A stretch of 64,000 nt of DNA from Micromonospora sp. WMMA1947 (GTDB lineage Bacteria > Actinomycetota > Actinomycetes > Mycobacteriales > Micromonosporaceae), in NCBI RefSeq assembly GCF_027497355.1, contig NZ_CP114909.1, positions 3,162,001 through 3,226,000 of the forward strand. Reading direction: 5' to 3'. The notes beneath the pieces are model-generated. The model worked only from the letters and a program-made list of their open reading frames with translations, was not told the origin of the DNA and searched no databases. A program made the translations under genes and the position numbers. This document shows, piece by piece, positions 17,412 through 25,901 of this stretch; position 1 is the first letter of the stretch; each line of letters starts with the position of its first letter.

Positions 17412-18752
17412 TCACTTCCAGCTGCCCTCGATGTCGTTCAGGACGGCGGTGGTGTCCTTGCCGTTGATCCAGGCCACCATGCCCTTCCAGAAGGTGCCGG
17501 CGCCGACCGCGGCCGGCATCAGGTCCGAGCCGTCGAAACGGAAGACCGTCTTCTCGTCCTGGAGGATGCCCACGGAGAGCTTGTCCACCGGGTTCGGGAC
17601 GTTGTTGATGTCCAGCTTCTTGTTGGCCGACACCCAGTCGCCGATCTTGGCGCGGCTGTTGGCGTACTCCCCGGAGGCCAGGTAGGTCTGCACCGCCTGG
17701 ACCTCGGGACGGTCGGCGAACGCGCCGACGAACTCGCCGCCGCCCAGCACCGGCTTGCCCTTGGCCGGGTCGATGGCCGGGAAGTAGAACGCGAAGACGT
17801 CGCCGTCCTCGGCCACCTTGGTGCCCTCAGGCCACTGGTTGGCGTAGAAGGACGCCTGGCGGTGCAGCGCGCACTTGCCGGCGGTGATCGGCGTGCCGCC
17901 CTCCTGGAACGAGGTGGTGGCGATGCTCTTCACGCCGCCGAAGCCGCCGTTGACGTACTTCTCGTTCTTCAGGATGGTGCCGGCCCGGTTGAGCGCGTCG
18001 GCCACCTGCGGGTCGTTGAACGGGATCTCGTGGGTGGTCCACTTGTCGTAGACGTCCGGGCCGCCGGTACGCAGCAGCACGTCCTCGATCCAGTCGGTGG
18101 CCGGCCAGCCGGTGGCGTCACCGGACTCGATGCCCGCGCACCACGGCTTGGTGCCGCTGGCCGCGATCTGGTCGGAGAGCTTGATCATGTCATCCCACGT
18201 GGTGGGGACGGTCCAGCCCTTCTCCTTGAAGGTCTTCGGCGAGTACCACACGAAGGACTTCACGTTCGAGCCGAGCGGGGCGCCGTAGAGCTGGCCGTTG
18301 ACGGTGCTGTACTTCAGCCAGTCGGCGGAGTAGTTCTGCTCGGCCATCGCCTTGGTGTCGGCGCCGACCGGCTTGAGCTTGCCGGAGTCGACGAACCGCT
18401 TCAGCAGACCCGGCTGCGGGATGAAGGCGAGGTCGGGGGCGTTGCCGCCGTCCACCCGCACGGGCAGCTGGGCCTCGAACTCGCCGGAGCCCTCGTGGTC
18501 GATCTCGATGCCGGTGCAGTCCTCGAACTCCTTCCAGGACTGCTGGAGGCGCTCGTCCTCGATGTCACGGATCGAGGAGTAGATGGTCACCTTCTTGCCG
18601 TCGTGACCTTCGTACTTCTCGTATGCGCCGCACTCGGCCGAGCCCGCGTTGCTGCTCTTCTTGTCGTTGCCGGTGCCGCAGGCGGCGACGCCGAGCGCCA
18701 GCCCCAGGACGCCGGCGACCGCGAGCGCCTGGCGCGATCTGGCAAACGCCAT
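17412..18752 (-). CDS. aglE: Alpha-glucoside ABC transporter substrate-binding lipoprotein
   Basis: A 446-residue family 1 extracellular solute-binding protein. The signal peptide ends in a lipobox (LGVAAC, Cys about residue 25), so it is lipid-anchored outside the membrane. The mature protein has the two-lobe sugar-binding pattern, with KKVTIYSSIRDIEDERLQQS at the start resembling AglE proteins. ATG at 18752 is chosen because it follows AAGGAGAT and starts the signal peptide; 54 further upstream codons are an accidental extension through the promoter. A LacI-type dyad at 18820-18833 lies about 68 nt upstream. Confidence 0.92.
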   Translation of the reverse strand: MAFARSRQALAVAGVLGLALGVAACGTGNDKKSSNAGSAECGAYEKYEGHDGKKVTIYSSIRDIEDERLQQSWKEFEDCTGIEIDHEGSGEFEAQLPVRVDGGNAPDLAFIPQPGLLKRFVDSGKLKPVGADTKAMAEQNYSADWLKYSTVNGQLYGAPLGSNVKSFVWYSPKTFKEKGWTVPTTWDDMIKLSDQIAASGTKPWCAGIESGDATGWPATDWIEDVLLRTGGPDVYDKWTTHEIPFNDPQVADALNRAGTILKNEKYVNGGFGGVKSIATTSFQEGGTPITAGKCALHRQASFYANQWPEGTKVAEDGDVFAFYFPAIDPAKGKPVLGGGEFVGAFADRPEVQAVQTYLASGEYANSRAKIGDWVSANKKLDINNVPNPVDKLSVGILQDEKTVFRFDGSDLMPAAVGAGTFWKGMVAWINGKDTTAVLNDIEGSWK

Positions 18753-18819
18753 GCCGATCTCCTTCCTTGCCGGCGCGTGGGGGGATCGAACCCGCGCCGG
18801 TCCGATGGTCGTGCACCCA

Positions 18820-18833
18820 TGTAAGCGCTTGCA
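18820..18833. promoter_or_regulatory. LacI-type operator upstream of the alpha-glucoside operon
   Basis: The near-perfect 14-nt dyad TGTAAGCGCTTGCA has the central CG and AAGCGCTT core typical of LacI/GalR operators. It lies between the promoter region and start of the binding-protein gene and is the probable site of the repressor encoded at 14201-15271. Confidence 0.75.
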
Positions 18834-18989
18834 TCGCGTCGGGTCCACCCCTGGCCGGACACGGCCCGGTAACAATCCCGAAACCCTGGCCAGCGGGGTT
18901 GGGTGCGCTCCCACGAATCTTCCCCGGAACGGAACTTTCTGTCACGATGTCCCCATCGTATTGAAGACTTTCAACATTGGAGGCAGTGG

Positions 18990-19766
18990 ATGCGTAAGCG
19001 ATGGCTCGCCCTCGGGGCGACCGCGGCTGTCCTGGCGGCGACCCTCGTCCCGGCCGCGCCGGCGATGGCCGCGCCGACGTTCAAGGTCCCGTTCCCCTGC
19101 AACCAGTCCTGGTCCGGCCAGACCCGGACCAACCACAGCCCGGCCAACGCGATCGACTTCAACCGGACCGACGACGCCGGTGACCCGGTCGTCGCCAGCG
19201 CACCCGGCACCGTCGACGTGGTCACCAACCTCGGCGACACCAGCTACGGCAAGTACGTCCGGATCAACCACGGTGGCGGCCACACCACCTACTACGCGCA
19301 CCTGAGCGCCTTCAACGTCTCGGTCGGGCAGACCGTCGGCTACGGCCGGGTGATCGGGTACGTCGGCACGACCGGCGGCTCCACCGGCCCGCACCTGCAC
19401 TACGAGCAGCGCATCGACGGCAGCTCCGTGAAGATCAAGTTCAACGGTGTCCAGGCGCTCTACTGGGGCACGAAGACCTACACCAGCGACAACGGCTGCG
19501 GCGGGACGAACACCGGCGAGGGCACCGTCAACACGGCCGGCTCCCCCCTGACGGTCCGCTCCGGCCCCGGCACCGGCTACAGCTCGGTCGGCACGGTTGC
19601 CGACGGGGCGAAGGTGACCATCCAGTGCCAGACCAGCGGCACCAGCGTCAGCGGCACGTACGGCACCAGCTCGATCTGGGACCGGATCGGCTCCGGCCGG
19701 TTCATCTCCGACGCCTACGTCTACACCGGCTACGACGGCTACATCCCCGGCGTACCCCGCTGCTGA
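18990..19766 (+). CDS. Secreted M23 metallopeptidase with SH3-type C-terminus
   Basis: A 258-residue exported protein. A signal peptide (residues 1-27, ending AMAAP) is followed by a LytM/M23 peptidase domain (about 30-165) with a His/Asp pair in NHSPANAIDF and the zinc motif GPHLHYE. A bacterial SH3-like segment (about 185-258, LTVRSGPGTGYSSVG) may bind cell wall. It should cut peptidoglycan cross-bridges or act on other glycine-rich peptides outside the cell. ATG at 18990 follows GGAGG. A small dyad TTGAA-GACT-TTCAA (18961-18974) lies just upstream. Confidence 0.92.
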   Translation: MRKRWLALGATAAVLAATLVPAAPAMAAPTFKVPFPCNQSWSGQTRTNHSPANAIDFNRTDDAGDPVVASAPGTVDVVTNLGDTSYGKYVRINHGGGHTTYYAHLSAFNVSVGQTVGYGRVIGYVGTTGGSTGPHLHYEQRIDGSSVKIKFNGVQALYWGTKTYTSDNGCGGTNTGEGTVNTAGSPLTVRSGPGTGYSSVGTVADGAKVTIQCQTSGTSVSGTYGTSSIWDRIGSGRFISDAYVYTGYDGYIPGVPRC

Positions 19767-19829
19767 ACCCGGCGGCCCGCGGCTGAACGAGGCGGGCGTG
19801 GGGGCGAGCGGCCCCCGCGCCCGTACCGG

Positions 19830-20327
19830 TCAGGAGTTCAGCCGCCACACCGCGAAGTTCAGCGCGGACGCGAACGTCACCCAGGCCCAGTACGGCAGCA
19901 TCAGCAGCGTGGCCGGCCGGGAGATCCGCCGGAACAGGGCCACCGTCACCCCGATCGCCAGCCACATCAGCACGATCTCGGCGAACGCCAGCCCGTACGC
20001 CCCGGCGCCGAAGAACAGCGGGGTCCAGATCGCGTTCAGCACGAGCTGCACCACCCAGGCCCAGAGCGCGGGGCCGAACCCGGCCCGGCGCCAGACCAGC
20101 CAGCCGGCGATCGCGATGAGCGCGTAGAGCACGGTCCAGACCGGGCCGAACAGCCACGAGGGCGGCGCCCAGGCGGGCTGCTCCAGGCTCTGGTACTCGG
20201 CGGAGGTGCCCTGCACACCCAGCCCGCCGATCGCGGCGGCGACGAAGGTGGCGGCGCCGAAGCCGAGCAGCGCCCACCACTGGCGGGCTCCGGTGGTGCG
20301 CCGGGCGACACTCTGCGACATCTCCAT
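19830..20327 (-). CDS. TspO/MBR family membrane protein
   Basis: A 165-residue, tryptophan-rich protein with five hydrophobic helices, the TspO fold that binds porphyrins and related ligands. The conserved W-x-PP segment (AWAPPSWLFGPVWTVLY) and the later AIWTPLFFGAGAYG match the family. The start is ATG at 20327; ATG at 20321 and an upstream ATG at 20360 are possible alternatives, as no clear ribosome-binding site decides. It is a single-gene unit. Confidence 0.9.
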   Translation of the reverse strand: MEMSQSVARRTTGARQWWALLGFGAATFVAAAIGGLGVQGTSAEYQSLEQPAWAPPSWLFGPVWTVLYALIAIAGWLVWRRAGFGPALWAWVVQLVLNAIWTPLFFGAGAYGLAFAEIVLMWLAIGVTVALFRRISRPATLLMLPYWAWVTFASALNFAVWRLNS

Positions 20328-20473
20328 GGTCGAGATGTTTCCGCTCCACCGCTGCGGCAAACGCCCCGCCGGACCCGGGCGCGAGAAAAGCCGGGGTCAC
20401 CCGGCCCGGACGTTCCGGTCCGGCAGGACGGAACGCCCGGGCCCGGCGACCCCGGCGGGTACGAGAACCGCTG

Positions 20474-20620
20474 TTACGTGTTGAAGATGCTGACGCCGCC
20501 CGGGCCGACCAGCAGGCCGACGACGATGAGGACGATGCCCCAGAGGATCTGCCGGCGGAACAGGGCGAGAATTCCGGCGACCACCAGTACGACTGCGAGA
20601 ATCCAGAGAATCAGCTCCAT
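20474..20620 (-). CDS. 48-residue membrane protein of the GPGGVSIF type
   Basis: A very small protein, almost entirely two hydrophobic helices: MELILWILAVVLVVAG, a short FRRQ turn, then WGIVLIVVGLLV, ending GPGGVSIFNT. The conserved C-terminal GPGGVSIF tail is seen in tiny hydrophobic proteins across actinobacteria, of unknown function. It has an ATG start and TAA stop and lies alone between the TspO and phosphoesterase genes. Confidence 0.8.
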   Translation of the reverse strand: MELILWILAVVLVVAGILALFRRQILWGIVLIVVGLLVGPGGVSIFNT

Positions 20621-20662
20621 GTCGGCTGAATACCCGGCCGCCCGATACGGGAAACCTCCCGG

Positions 20663-21391
20663 TCAGTCGAGCTGATCACCGCCGAGGTGGAAGACGCTGT
20701 ACGCCTGCTTGATCACCGGGTGGGCCACGTTGCGGACCCGTACGCCGCCCGGCGTGGTGCCGCGCTCGGTGCCGTGGTGGGCGTGCCCGTGCAGCGCCAG
20801 TGCGGTGGGTGCGGAGTCGATCGCCTGGCCGAGCTGGTAGCTGCCGAGGAGCGGGTAGATCTCCAGCGGCTCGCCGGCGAGCGTGTCGGGCACGGGGGAG
20901 TAGTGGGTGAGCGCGACGAGGGCGTCGCACTCCAGCGAGAGCAGCGCGTCGGCGAGCGCGTCGGCGCTCTCCCGGGTGGTCCGTACGAACGCCTTCATCT
21001 CCGGCTCGCCGAAGTCGCTGGCGCACCGCCCGGCGAACCCGCCGCCGAACCCCTTTACGCCTGCCACCCCGAGCCGCCCGCCGGGGGTGTCCAGCACGGT
21101 GCCGGTGCCCTCCAGCACCGTGATCCCGGCGTCCTGGAGCACCTTCACCACCTGCGGCACCTCGTCGCACTGGTGGTCGTGGTTGCCGAGCACGGTGATC
21201 ACCGGTACGCCGAGGCCGCCGAACTCCTGGGCCACGCACCGCGCCTCGGCCTCGGTGCCGTGCCGGGTCAGGTCACCGGCGAGCAGCAGCACGTCGGCGC
21301 AGCCGGGCAACTCCTCCAGCGCCGGGCGGAACCGGCCCACCACGTCCTGGTCCAGATGCACGTCACCCACGGCGGCGATCCGGATCACCAT
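20663..21391 (-). CDS. Metallophosphoesterase
   Basis: A 242-residue calcineurin-like phosphoesterase. All five metal-ligand blocks are visible: GDVHLD, GDLTRHG, GNHDHQ, LTHYSP and GHAHHG. The substrate could be a phosphomonoester, a cyclic nucleotide or another phosphodiester; nothing in the sequence decides. It follows the BON gene by 10 nt on the same strand and so ends a three-gene operon (nucleotidyltransferase, BON, phosphoesterase). ATG start with GGAGG about 6 nt upstream. Confidence 0.9.
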   Translation of the reverse strand: MVIRIAAVGDVHLDQDVVGRFRPALEELPGCADVLLLAGDLTRHGTEAEARCVAQEFGGLGVPVITVLGNHDHQCDEVPQVVKVLQDAGITVLEGTGTVLDTPGGRLGVAGVKGFGGGFAGRCASDFGEPEMKAFVRTTRESADALADALLSLECDALVALTHYSPVPDTLAGEPLEIYPLLGSYQLGQAIDSAPTALALHGHAHHGTERGTTPGGVRVRNVAHPVIKQAYSVFHLGGDQLD

Positions 21392-21401
21392 CGAACCTCC
21401 C

Positions 21402-21671
21402 TCACGGCAACTCCTCGACCTGGGTGGGCGCCTGCGTGCGGATCACCCCGATGTCGCTGGTCACGGGCGTGTCCGGGAAGCGCTCGGCCACCCGGCGCAG
21501 GATCTCCTCCCGCCGGTGCGGGCTCTCCACCTCGCCGTAGAGCACCAGCCCGTTCTCCCGCCGCACCACGGTGATGCCCTGCTCGGCCACCGTCGGGTCC
21601 TCGGTCAGCATGCTCTGGATCTCCGCCTCGACGTACTCGTCGGGGGGAACGTCGCCGGACAGTCCGGTCAC
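21402..21671 (-). CDS. BON-domain protein
   Basis: An 89-residue protein whose residues about 15-75 fit the BON fold (EYVEAEIQSMLTEDPTVAEQGI then GLVLYGEVESPHRREEI), a small lipid- or ligand-binding domain. It has no signal peptide, so it is probably cytoplasmic. The GTG start at 21671 overlaps the stop of the nucleotidyltransferase gene by 4 nt (GTGA), implying coupled translation. Confidence 0.85.
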   Translation of the reverse strand: MTGLSGDVPPDEYVEAEIQSMLTEDPTVAEQGITVVRRENGLVLYGEVESPHRREEILRRVAERFPDTPVTSDIGVIRTQAPTQVEELP

Positions 21672-22270
21672 AGGGTCTCCCTTCCGCCGGGCGCGCCGCC
21701 GGGCAGCACGTCCAGCCGGTCGAGCAGCACCAGGAACGCCTCCGCGTACGGCGAGTGCTGCGTCTCCTTCCGTACCCGTTCCCAGTCGATCTGTTCCCGC
21801 AGCGAGCGGGCCAGCGGCAGGGCCCGGGCGAAGTCGCAGTAGTGCTGCGAGAAGCTGAGCAGCTTGTGCACCATGAGTTGGCTGGCCGAGAGCACCGGCA
21901 TCTGGATCGCGTCGACCGGGCGCACGATCGTGTCGGCGAACGTCTCCTCGGTCACCGGCGTCTCCACCGGCCGGTGGATCAGGTCCACCATCCGGTCCTC
22001 GTCGTAGACCTTCACCAGCCAGTCCTCCGGCGGGCGCTCGGCGGTGAAGCCGGCCTCGACCAGCGCCTCCAGCGCCCTGTCGACGTCCGCCTCGCGGAGC
22101 AGGAAGTCCACGTCGTGGTCGCTGGAGTGGCCGCCGTGGGCGTACACCGCGAAGCTGCCACCGAGCGCGAACGGGATCTCGGACTGTTTGAGCACGGCGG
22201 CGACCTTCTTCAGCGTGTGCACCAGGGTCTCGTCCCCGCGCTCGGCCATCTGCGGCTCCCTCGTCGTCAT
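21668..22270 (-). CDS. Nucleotidyltransferase-fold protein
   Basis: A 200-residue protein with the minimal nucleotidyltransferase signature GGSFAVYAHGGHSSDHDVDF, a GS motif followed by the DxD metal site. The family includes aminoglycoside nucleotidyltransferases and toxin-antitoxin MNT proteins; here the neighbours are a BON protein and a phosphoesterase, not a HEPN toxin. The substrate is unknown. ATG at 22270 is used; ATG at 22249 is possible. Confidence 0.82.
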   Translation of the reverse strand: MTTREPQMAERGDETLVHTLKKVAAVLKQSEIPFALGGSFAVYAHGGHSSDHDVDFLLREADVDRALEALVEAGFTAERPPEDWLVKVYDEDRMVDLIHRPVETPVTEETFADTIVRPVDAIQMPVLSASQLMVHKLLSFSQHYCDFARALPLARSLREQIDWERVRKETQHSPYAEAFLVLLDRLDVLPGGAPGGRETL

Positions 22271-22385
22271 GTGGGGGGTGGGACCACGATGCGTACCCGG
22301 CGGACGCTCCGGTCACACCTGTTGCGGCGCGATCGGCCCGTCAGGGCAGGAAAGCGACACAGGGGCCGGGTGAGCGTCGGTCGGA

Positions 22386-22391
22386 TAACCT
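22386..22391 (+). promoter_or_regulatory. -10 hexamer TAACCT, leaderless start
   Basis: The hexamer ends 7 nt before the GTG at 22399, so transcription should begin at or next to the start codon. Confidence 0.55.
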
Positions 22392-22398
22392 CGGGAGG

Positions 22399-23124
22399 GT
22401 GGCCAGCTCACTGCGGACGCGGCGGGGCAGGGCCCGACTGCGTGCCGTCGCCCTGATCGGAATCGACGGCTCAGGCAAGACCACCCAGGCACACCGGCTC
22501 GCCCAGGCGCTCACCGCCGCCGGCCTTCCCGCGACCTACCACCGCAACGCCGGTGGCCGCCGCTGGCTCGGCCGCGTCGCGCAGCGGGTCGGCCGTCCGG
22601 ACGCGCAGCGGCTCGTCGGGCGCGGCGGCCTGCTCGTCGTCGAGTCGGTGCTGCGGTGGCTGGCCATCGCGCTCGCGCTGCTCAGCTGCCTGGTGACCGG
22701 CCGGACCGCGGTGATGGACAGGTGGTCGGCCTGCCAGTACGCCAGCATCCGGGCGCACGGCGGGCAACGGTGGGAGCGGCTGGCCCGGGCCGGGTACCGG
22801 ATCTTTCCGGCTCCCCGGGTGACGTTCCTGCTCACCGTCGACCCCGCCGAGGCGTACCGCCGGATCGAACGGCGCGGCACCGACCACGAGAGCATGGCGT
22901 GGCTGACCGCCGCGGCCGACGCCTACCGGGCGCTGCCGGAGTACGCCGGCTTCGTGGTGGTGGACGGCAACGGCCCGCCGGAGGAGGTGGCCCGCCGGAT
23001 CCGGGCGCACCTGAGCGAGTGGCTGCCCGACGACCCGTCCACCGGTCCCGGCCCGGCGCCGGCCGGCCCGCCGCGCCCGCTCGGCGGGCGGGACGGGCCG
23101 GTGCCGGTTCAGGCCCGTCCGTAG
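22399..23124 (+). CDS. Thymidylate-kinase-like P-loop kinase
   Basis: A 241-residue protein with the P-loop GIDGSGKTT near residue 23, a DRWSACQYAS segment matching the DR(Y/H) motif of thymidylate kinases, and VTFLLTVDPAEAYRRIERRG as the LID region. The family phosphorylates nucleoside monophosphates; this branch has a longer N-terminus and a proline-rich tail, so it is probably not the housekeeping Tmk. The 3' end overlaps the convergent SDR gene by 16 nt. The start lies directly after a -10 hexamer. Confidence 0.83.
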   Translation: MASSLRTRRGRARLRAVALIGIDGSGKTTQAHRLAQALTAAGLPATYHRNAGGRRWLGRVAQRVGRPDAQRLVGRGGLLVVESVLRWLAIALALLSCLVTGRTAVMDRWSACQYASIRAHGGQRWERLARAGYRIFPAPRVTFLLTVDPAEAYRRIERRGTDHESMAWLTAAADAYRALPEYAGFVVVDGNGPPEEVARRIRAHLSEWLPDDPSTGPGPAPAGPPRPLGGRDGPVPVQARP

Positions 23125-23786
23125 ACCGGGATGCTCGCGCCGCTCGTGGGCGCGGACTCGGGGGAGGCCAGGAAGCGGATGACCGCGGCGATCTCGGCCG
23201 GCGGCACCCAGCGTCCGTGGTCCGCGTCGGGCTGGGCGGCACGGTTGGCCGGGGTGTCGATGACGCTCGGCAGCACCGTGTTGCACCGCACGCCGCGCTG
23301 CCGGTACTCGACCGCCACCGTCTCGGCGAACGCCCGCACCGCGGCCTTGGCGGTGACGTAGCCGGAGGCGCCCGGGAACGGCGAGACCGCCGCCCGGGCG
23401 GAGACGCATACCACCGCGCCGTCGCCGGACGCCACGAGGTGCGGCAGCGCCGCCCGGGTGACCAGGTACGTCGGGCGCAGGTTGAGCCGCAGCATCCGCT
23501 CGAAGTCCTCGACCGGTGTCTCGTGCACCAGGCCGCCGGCGGCGTACCCGCCGACGAGGTTGACCACCGCGCGCAGCGGCGCGGCCGGCTCGGCGGTCGC
23601 CGCCTCGACCGCCCGCGCGGCCCCGTCGGGGGTCAGCAGGTCGGCCACGACCCGGACCGGGCCGTCGTCCGTCCCGGGCTCCCGCTGGGGTACGACCACC
23701 CGCCAGCCGGCGTCGAGGAAGGCGGCGGTGACCGCGCCGCCGAGCCCACCTGTGCCTCCGGTCACCAGCACCGTGCGTTCCGTCAT
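23109..23786 (-). CDS. Short-chain dehydrogenase/reductase (SDR)
   Basis: A 225-residue classical SDR. The NAD(P)-binding TGGTGGLGG lies at the N-terminus; the catalytic Ser is in VSARAAVS and the YxxxK motif is YVTAK. The substrate is unknown. The start is ATG at 23786, six nucleotides after TAGCGT, so the mRNA is probably leaderless; a GTG two codons upstream is less likely. The stop overlaps the convergent kinase gene. Confidence 0.88.
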   Translation of the reverse strand: MTERTVLVTGGTGGLGGAVTAAFLDAGWRVVVPQREPGTDDGPVRVVADLLTPDGAARAVEAATAEPAAPLRAVVNLVGGYAAGGLVHETPVEDFERMLRLNLRPTYLVTRAALPHLVASGDGAVVCVSARAAVSPFPGASGYVTAKAAVRAFAETVAVEYRQRGVRCNTVLPSVIDTPANRAAQPDADHGRWVPPAEIAAVIRFLASPESAPTSGASIPVYGRA

Positions 23787-23792
23787 GGACAC

Positions 23793-23798
23793 ACGCTA
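23793..23798 (-). promoter_or_regulatory. -10 hexamer TAGCGT (minus strand) for the SDR gene
   Basis: Lies 6 nt from the SDR ATG at 23786, consistent with leaderless transcription. Confidence 0.5.
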
Positions 23799-24024
23799 GC
23801 CAACCGCCCCGCCGACGGGCCGGTGGGCCGTCCGGCCCGCCCGGTCGAGGCCGACCAGGCAGGCCCGGCCGCGCGAAGGCGGACCGGTACGTCGGGCGGC
23901 AGGAGTGACTCGACCGGAGCGGATGAGGCGGGCGGGCTGCGACAATGGGATCCTTGGTCCGGGGCAGGCACGGAAGACGGTAAATTTCCCGATACGCGGT
24001 GTCATGGTTGACGCTCGGGCCTGC

Positions 24025-24039
24025 TGAAAGTAAGTTTCA
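24025..24039. promoter_or_regulatory. Candidate RpiR/MurR operator
   Basis: The dyad TGAAA-GTAAG-TTTCA ends 3 nt before the GTG of the RpiR-type gene. Its position would block initiation or the start region of the murR-like/murQ operon, which suggests autoregulation. Confidence 0.55.
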
Positions 24040-24042
24040 TCC

Positions 24043-24957
24043 GTGGCGAAGAGTTCGAAGATTTCTGCGAGTCACGAGCCCGGTGGACTGATCGTCCACA
24101 TCAGCGGCCTGCTGCCCTCGCTGTCCCCGGCCGAACAGCGGGTGGCCCGGCTGGTCGTCTCCGATCCGGCGGATGCGGCCCGGCGCACGATCACCGACCT
24201 CGCCACCGCCGCCGAGACGTCCGAGGCGACAGTCATCCGCTTCTGCCGCTCGGTCGGCATGGACGGCTACCCGCAGTTGCGGATCCGGCTCGCCGCCGAG
24301 GCCGCCCGCCGGATCGAGCCGCCGGACGCGCGAGTGGTCGGTGGCGACATCCCGCCGGGTGCTGATCTCGCCCAGATCATCGCCACGATCGCGTTCAACG
24401 ACGCCCGCGCCGTCGAGGAGACCGCCGAGCAGCTCGACCCGGCGGTCTGCGAGCAGGTGGTCGAGGCGATCGGCGCGGCCGGCCGGATCGACGTCTACGG
24501 CGCGGGCGCCAGCGGCTTCGTCGCCTCCGACTTCCAGCAGAAGCTGCACCGCATCGGCCGCATCGCGTTCTACTTCCCGGACGTGCACACCGCGCTCACC
24601 TCCGCCGCCCTGCTCGGGCGCGGCGACGTCGCGGTCGGTATCTCGCACACCGGCACCACCTCCGACGTCATCGAGGTGCTGGAGCAGGCGCGGGCGCGCG
24701 GCGCCACCACTGTGGCGCTGACCAACTTCCCGCGCTCGCCGATCACCGAGGTCGCCGACCACGTGCTCACCACCGCGGCCCGGGAGACGACGTACCGCTC
24801 CGGCGCGACGGCCAGCCGGCTGGCCCAGCTCACCGTCGTCGACTGCCTCTTCGTCGGGGTGGCCGCCCGCAGTCGGGCCCGGACCAAGAAGGCGCTCGAA
24901 GCCACCGCCGAGGCGGTCAAGTCGCGCCGGGTCGGTCCCGGTCGGAGGCGGGCATGA
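24043..24957 (+). CDS. MurR/RpiR-family transcriptional regulator
   Basis: A 304-residue regulator: an N-terminal RpiR helix-turn-helix domain (residues 20-100, AEQRVARLVVSDP then AAETSEATVIRFCRSVGMDG) and a C-terminal SIS sugar-phosphate domain (about 130-270) with GAGASGFVASD and SHTGTTSD. It probably senses N-acetylmuramic acid 6-phosphate or a related phosphosugar. It overlaps murQ by 4 nt (ATGA), so regulator and enzyme are one operon. Start GTG at 24043. Confidence 0.92.
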   Translation: MAKSSKISASHEPGGLIVHISGLLPSLSPAEQRVARLVVSDPADAARRTITDLATAAETSEATVIRFCRSVGMDGYPQLRIRLAAEAARRIEPPDARVVGGDIPPGADLAQIIATIAFNDARAVEETAEQLDPAVCEQVVEAIGAAGRIDVYGAGASGFVASDFQQKLHRIGRIAFYFPDVHTALTSAALLGRGDVAVGISHTGTTSDVIEVLEQARARGATTVALTNFPRSPITEVADHVLTTAARETTYRSGATASRLAQLTVVDCLFVGVAARSRARTKKALEATAEAVKSRRVGPGRRRA

Positions 24958-25901
24958 CGGCGGGCCGGGTGGAACGCGACGGCGTGGCGGCGATCCGGCC
25001 GGTGGTGCGCGTCGGCGCGCCGACCGAACGGCGCAACCCGCACAGCGTCGACCTCGACCTGATGTCCACCCGGGACGTGCTCACCGTGATCAACGAGGCG
25101 GACCGGCGGGTGCCGGCCGCGGTCGCCGCGGTGCTGGACGAGATCGCCGAGACGGTCGACCTGGCCGTGGCCGCGCTGCGCGACGGGCACCGCGTGCACT
25201 ACTTCGGGGCCGGCACCTCCGGTCGCCTCGGTGTGCTGGACGCGGCCGAGCTGGCGCCCACGTTCAACTCGCCGCGGCACTGGTTCTGCTCGCACCTGGC
25301 CGGTGGCCCGGACGCGATGTGGCGGGCCGTCGAGGACGCCGAGGACGACGAGCGCGGCGGCGCAGCCGAGGCCGGCGAGTGCGTACGCCCCGGCGACCTG
25401 GTGGTGGGCCTGGCGGCCAGCGGGCGCACCCCGTACGTCCTCGGGGCGCTCGCCGCGTCCCGGGCGCAGGGGGCCGGTACGGTGCTGCTCTGCGCGAATC
25501 CGGAGGCCGAGGCCGCCGCGTCGGTGGACGTCTTCATCGGGGTGGACACCGGGCCGGAGGTGGTCACCGGGTCGACCCGGATGAAGGCCGGCACCGCGCA
25601 GAAGCTGGTGCTCAACACGTTCTCCACGGCCGTCATGGTGCGTCTGGGCCGGGTCTACTCGAACCTGATGATCGACATGGTGGCCACCAACGCCAAACTC
25701 CGCGGCCGCATGATCTCGATTCTCGTGGAGGCCACCGGCTGCGCCGAGGAGGTGTGCCGGGTCGCCCTGCGGGAGGCCGACGGCGACCTCAAGACCGCGC
25801 TCGTCGCGCTGGTGTCCGGCGCCGAGGTGCCCGCCGCCCGGGCCGCGCTGGCCCGCTCCGCCCACCAGGTACGCGGCGCGCTCGCCCTGCTCGCCTCCTG
25901 A
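24954..25901 (+). CDS. murQ: N-acetylmuramic acid 6-phosphate etherase
   Basis: A 315-residue SIS-domain enzyme that cleaves the lactyl ether of MurNAc 6-phosphate to give GlcNAc 6-phosphate and D-lactate, used to recycle peptidoglycan sugars. Family signatures are clear: TERRNP near the start, GAGTSGRLG, LAASGRTPYV and the phosphate/active-site stretch STRMKAGTAQKLVLN. Translation is coupled to the upstream regulator. No MurNAc transporter or anhMurNAc kinase is adjacent. Confidence 0.96.
   Translation: MTAGRVERDGVAAIRPVVRVGAPTERRNPHSVDLDLMSTRDVLTVINEADRRVPAAVAAVLDEIAETVDLAVAALRDGHRVHYFGAGTSGRLGVLDAAELAPTFNSPRHWFCSHLAGGPDAMWRAVEDAEDDERGGAAEAGECVRPGDLVVGLAASGRTPYVLGALAASRAQGAGTVLLCANPEAEAAASVDVFIGVDTGPEVVTGSTRMKAGTAQKLVLNTFSTAVMVRLGRVYSNLMIDMVATNAKLRGRMISILVEATGCAEEVCRVALREADGDLKTALVALVSGAEVPAARAALARSAHQVRGALALLAS

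Noticed and set aside
16062..18824. A 920-codon open frame on the + strand
   Set aside because: It is antisense to the three ABC-transporter genes; its composition is that of a codon-position shadow and no domain is recognisable.
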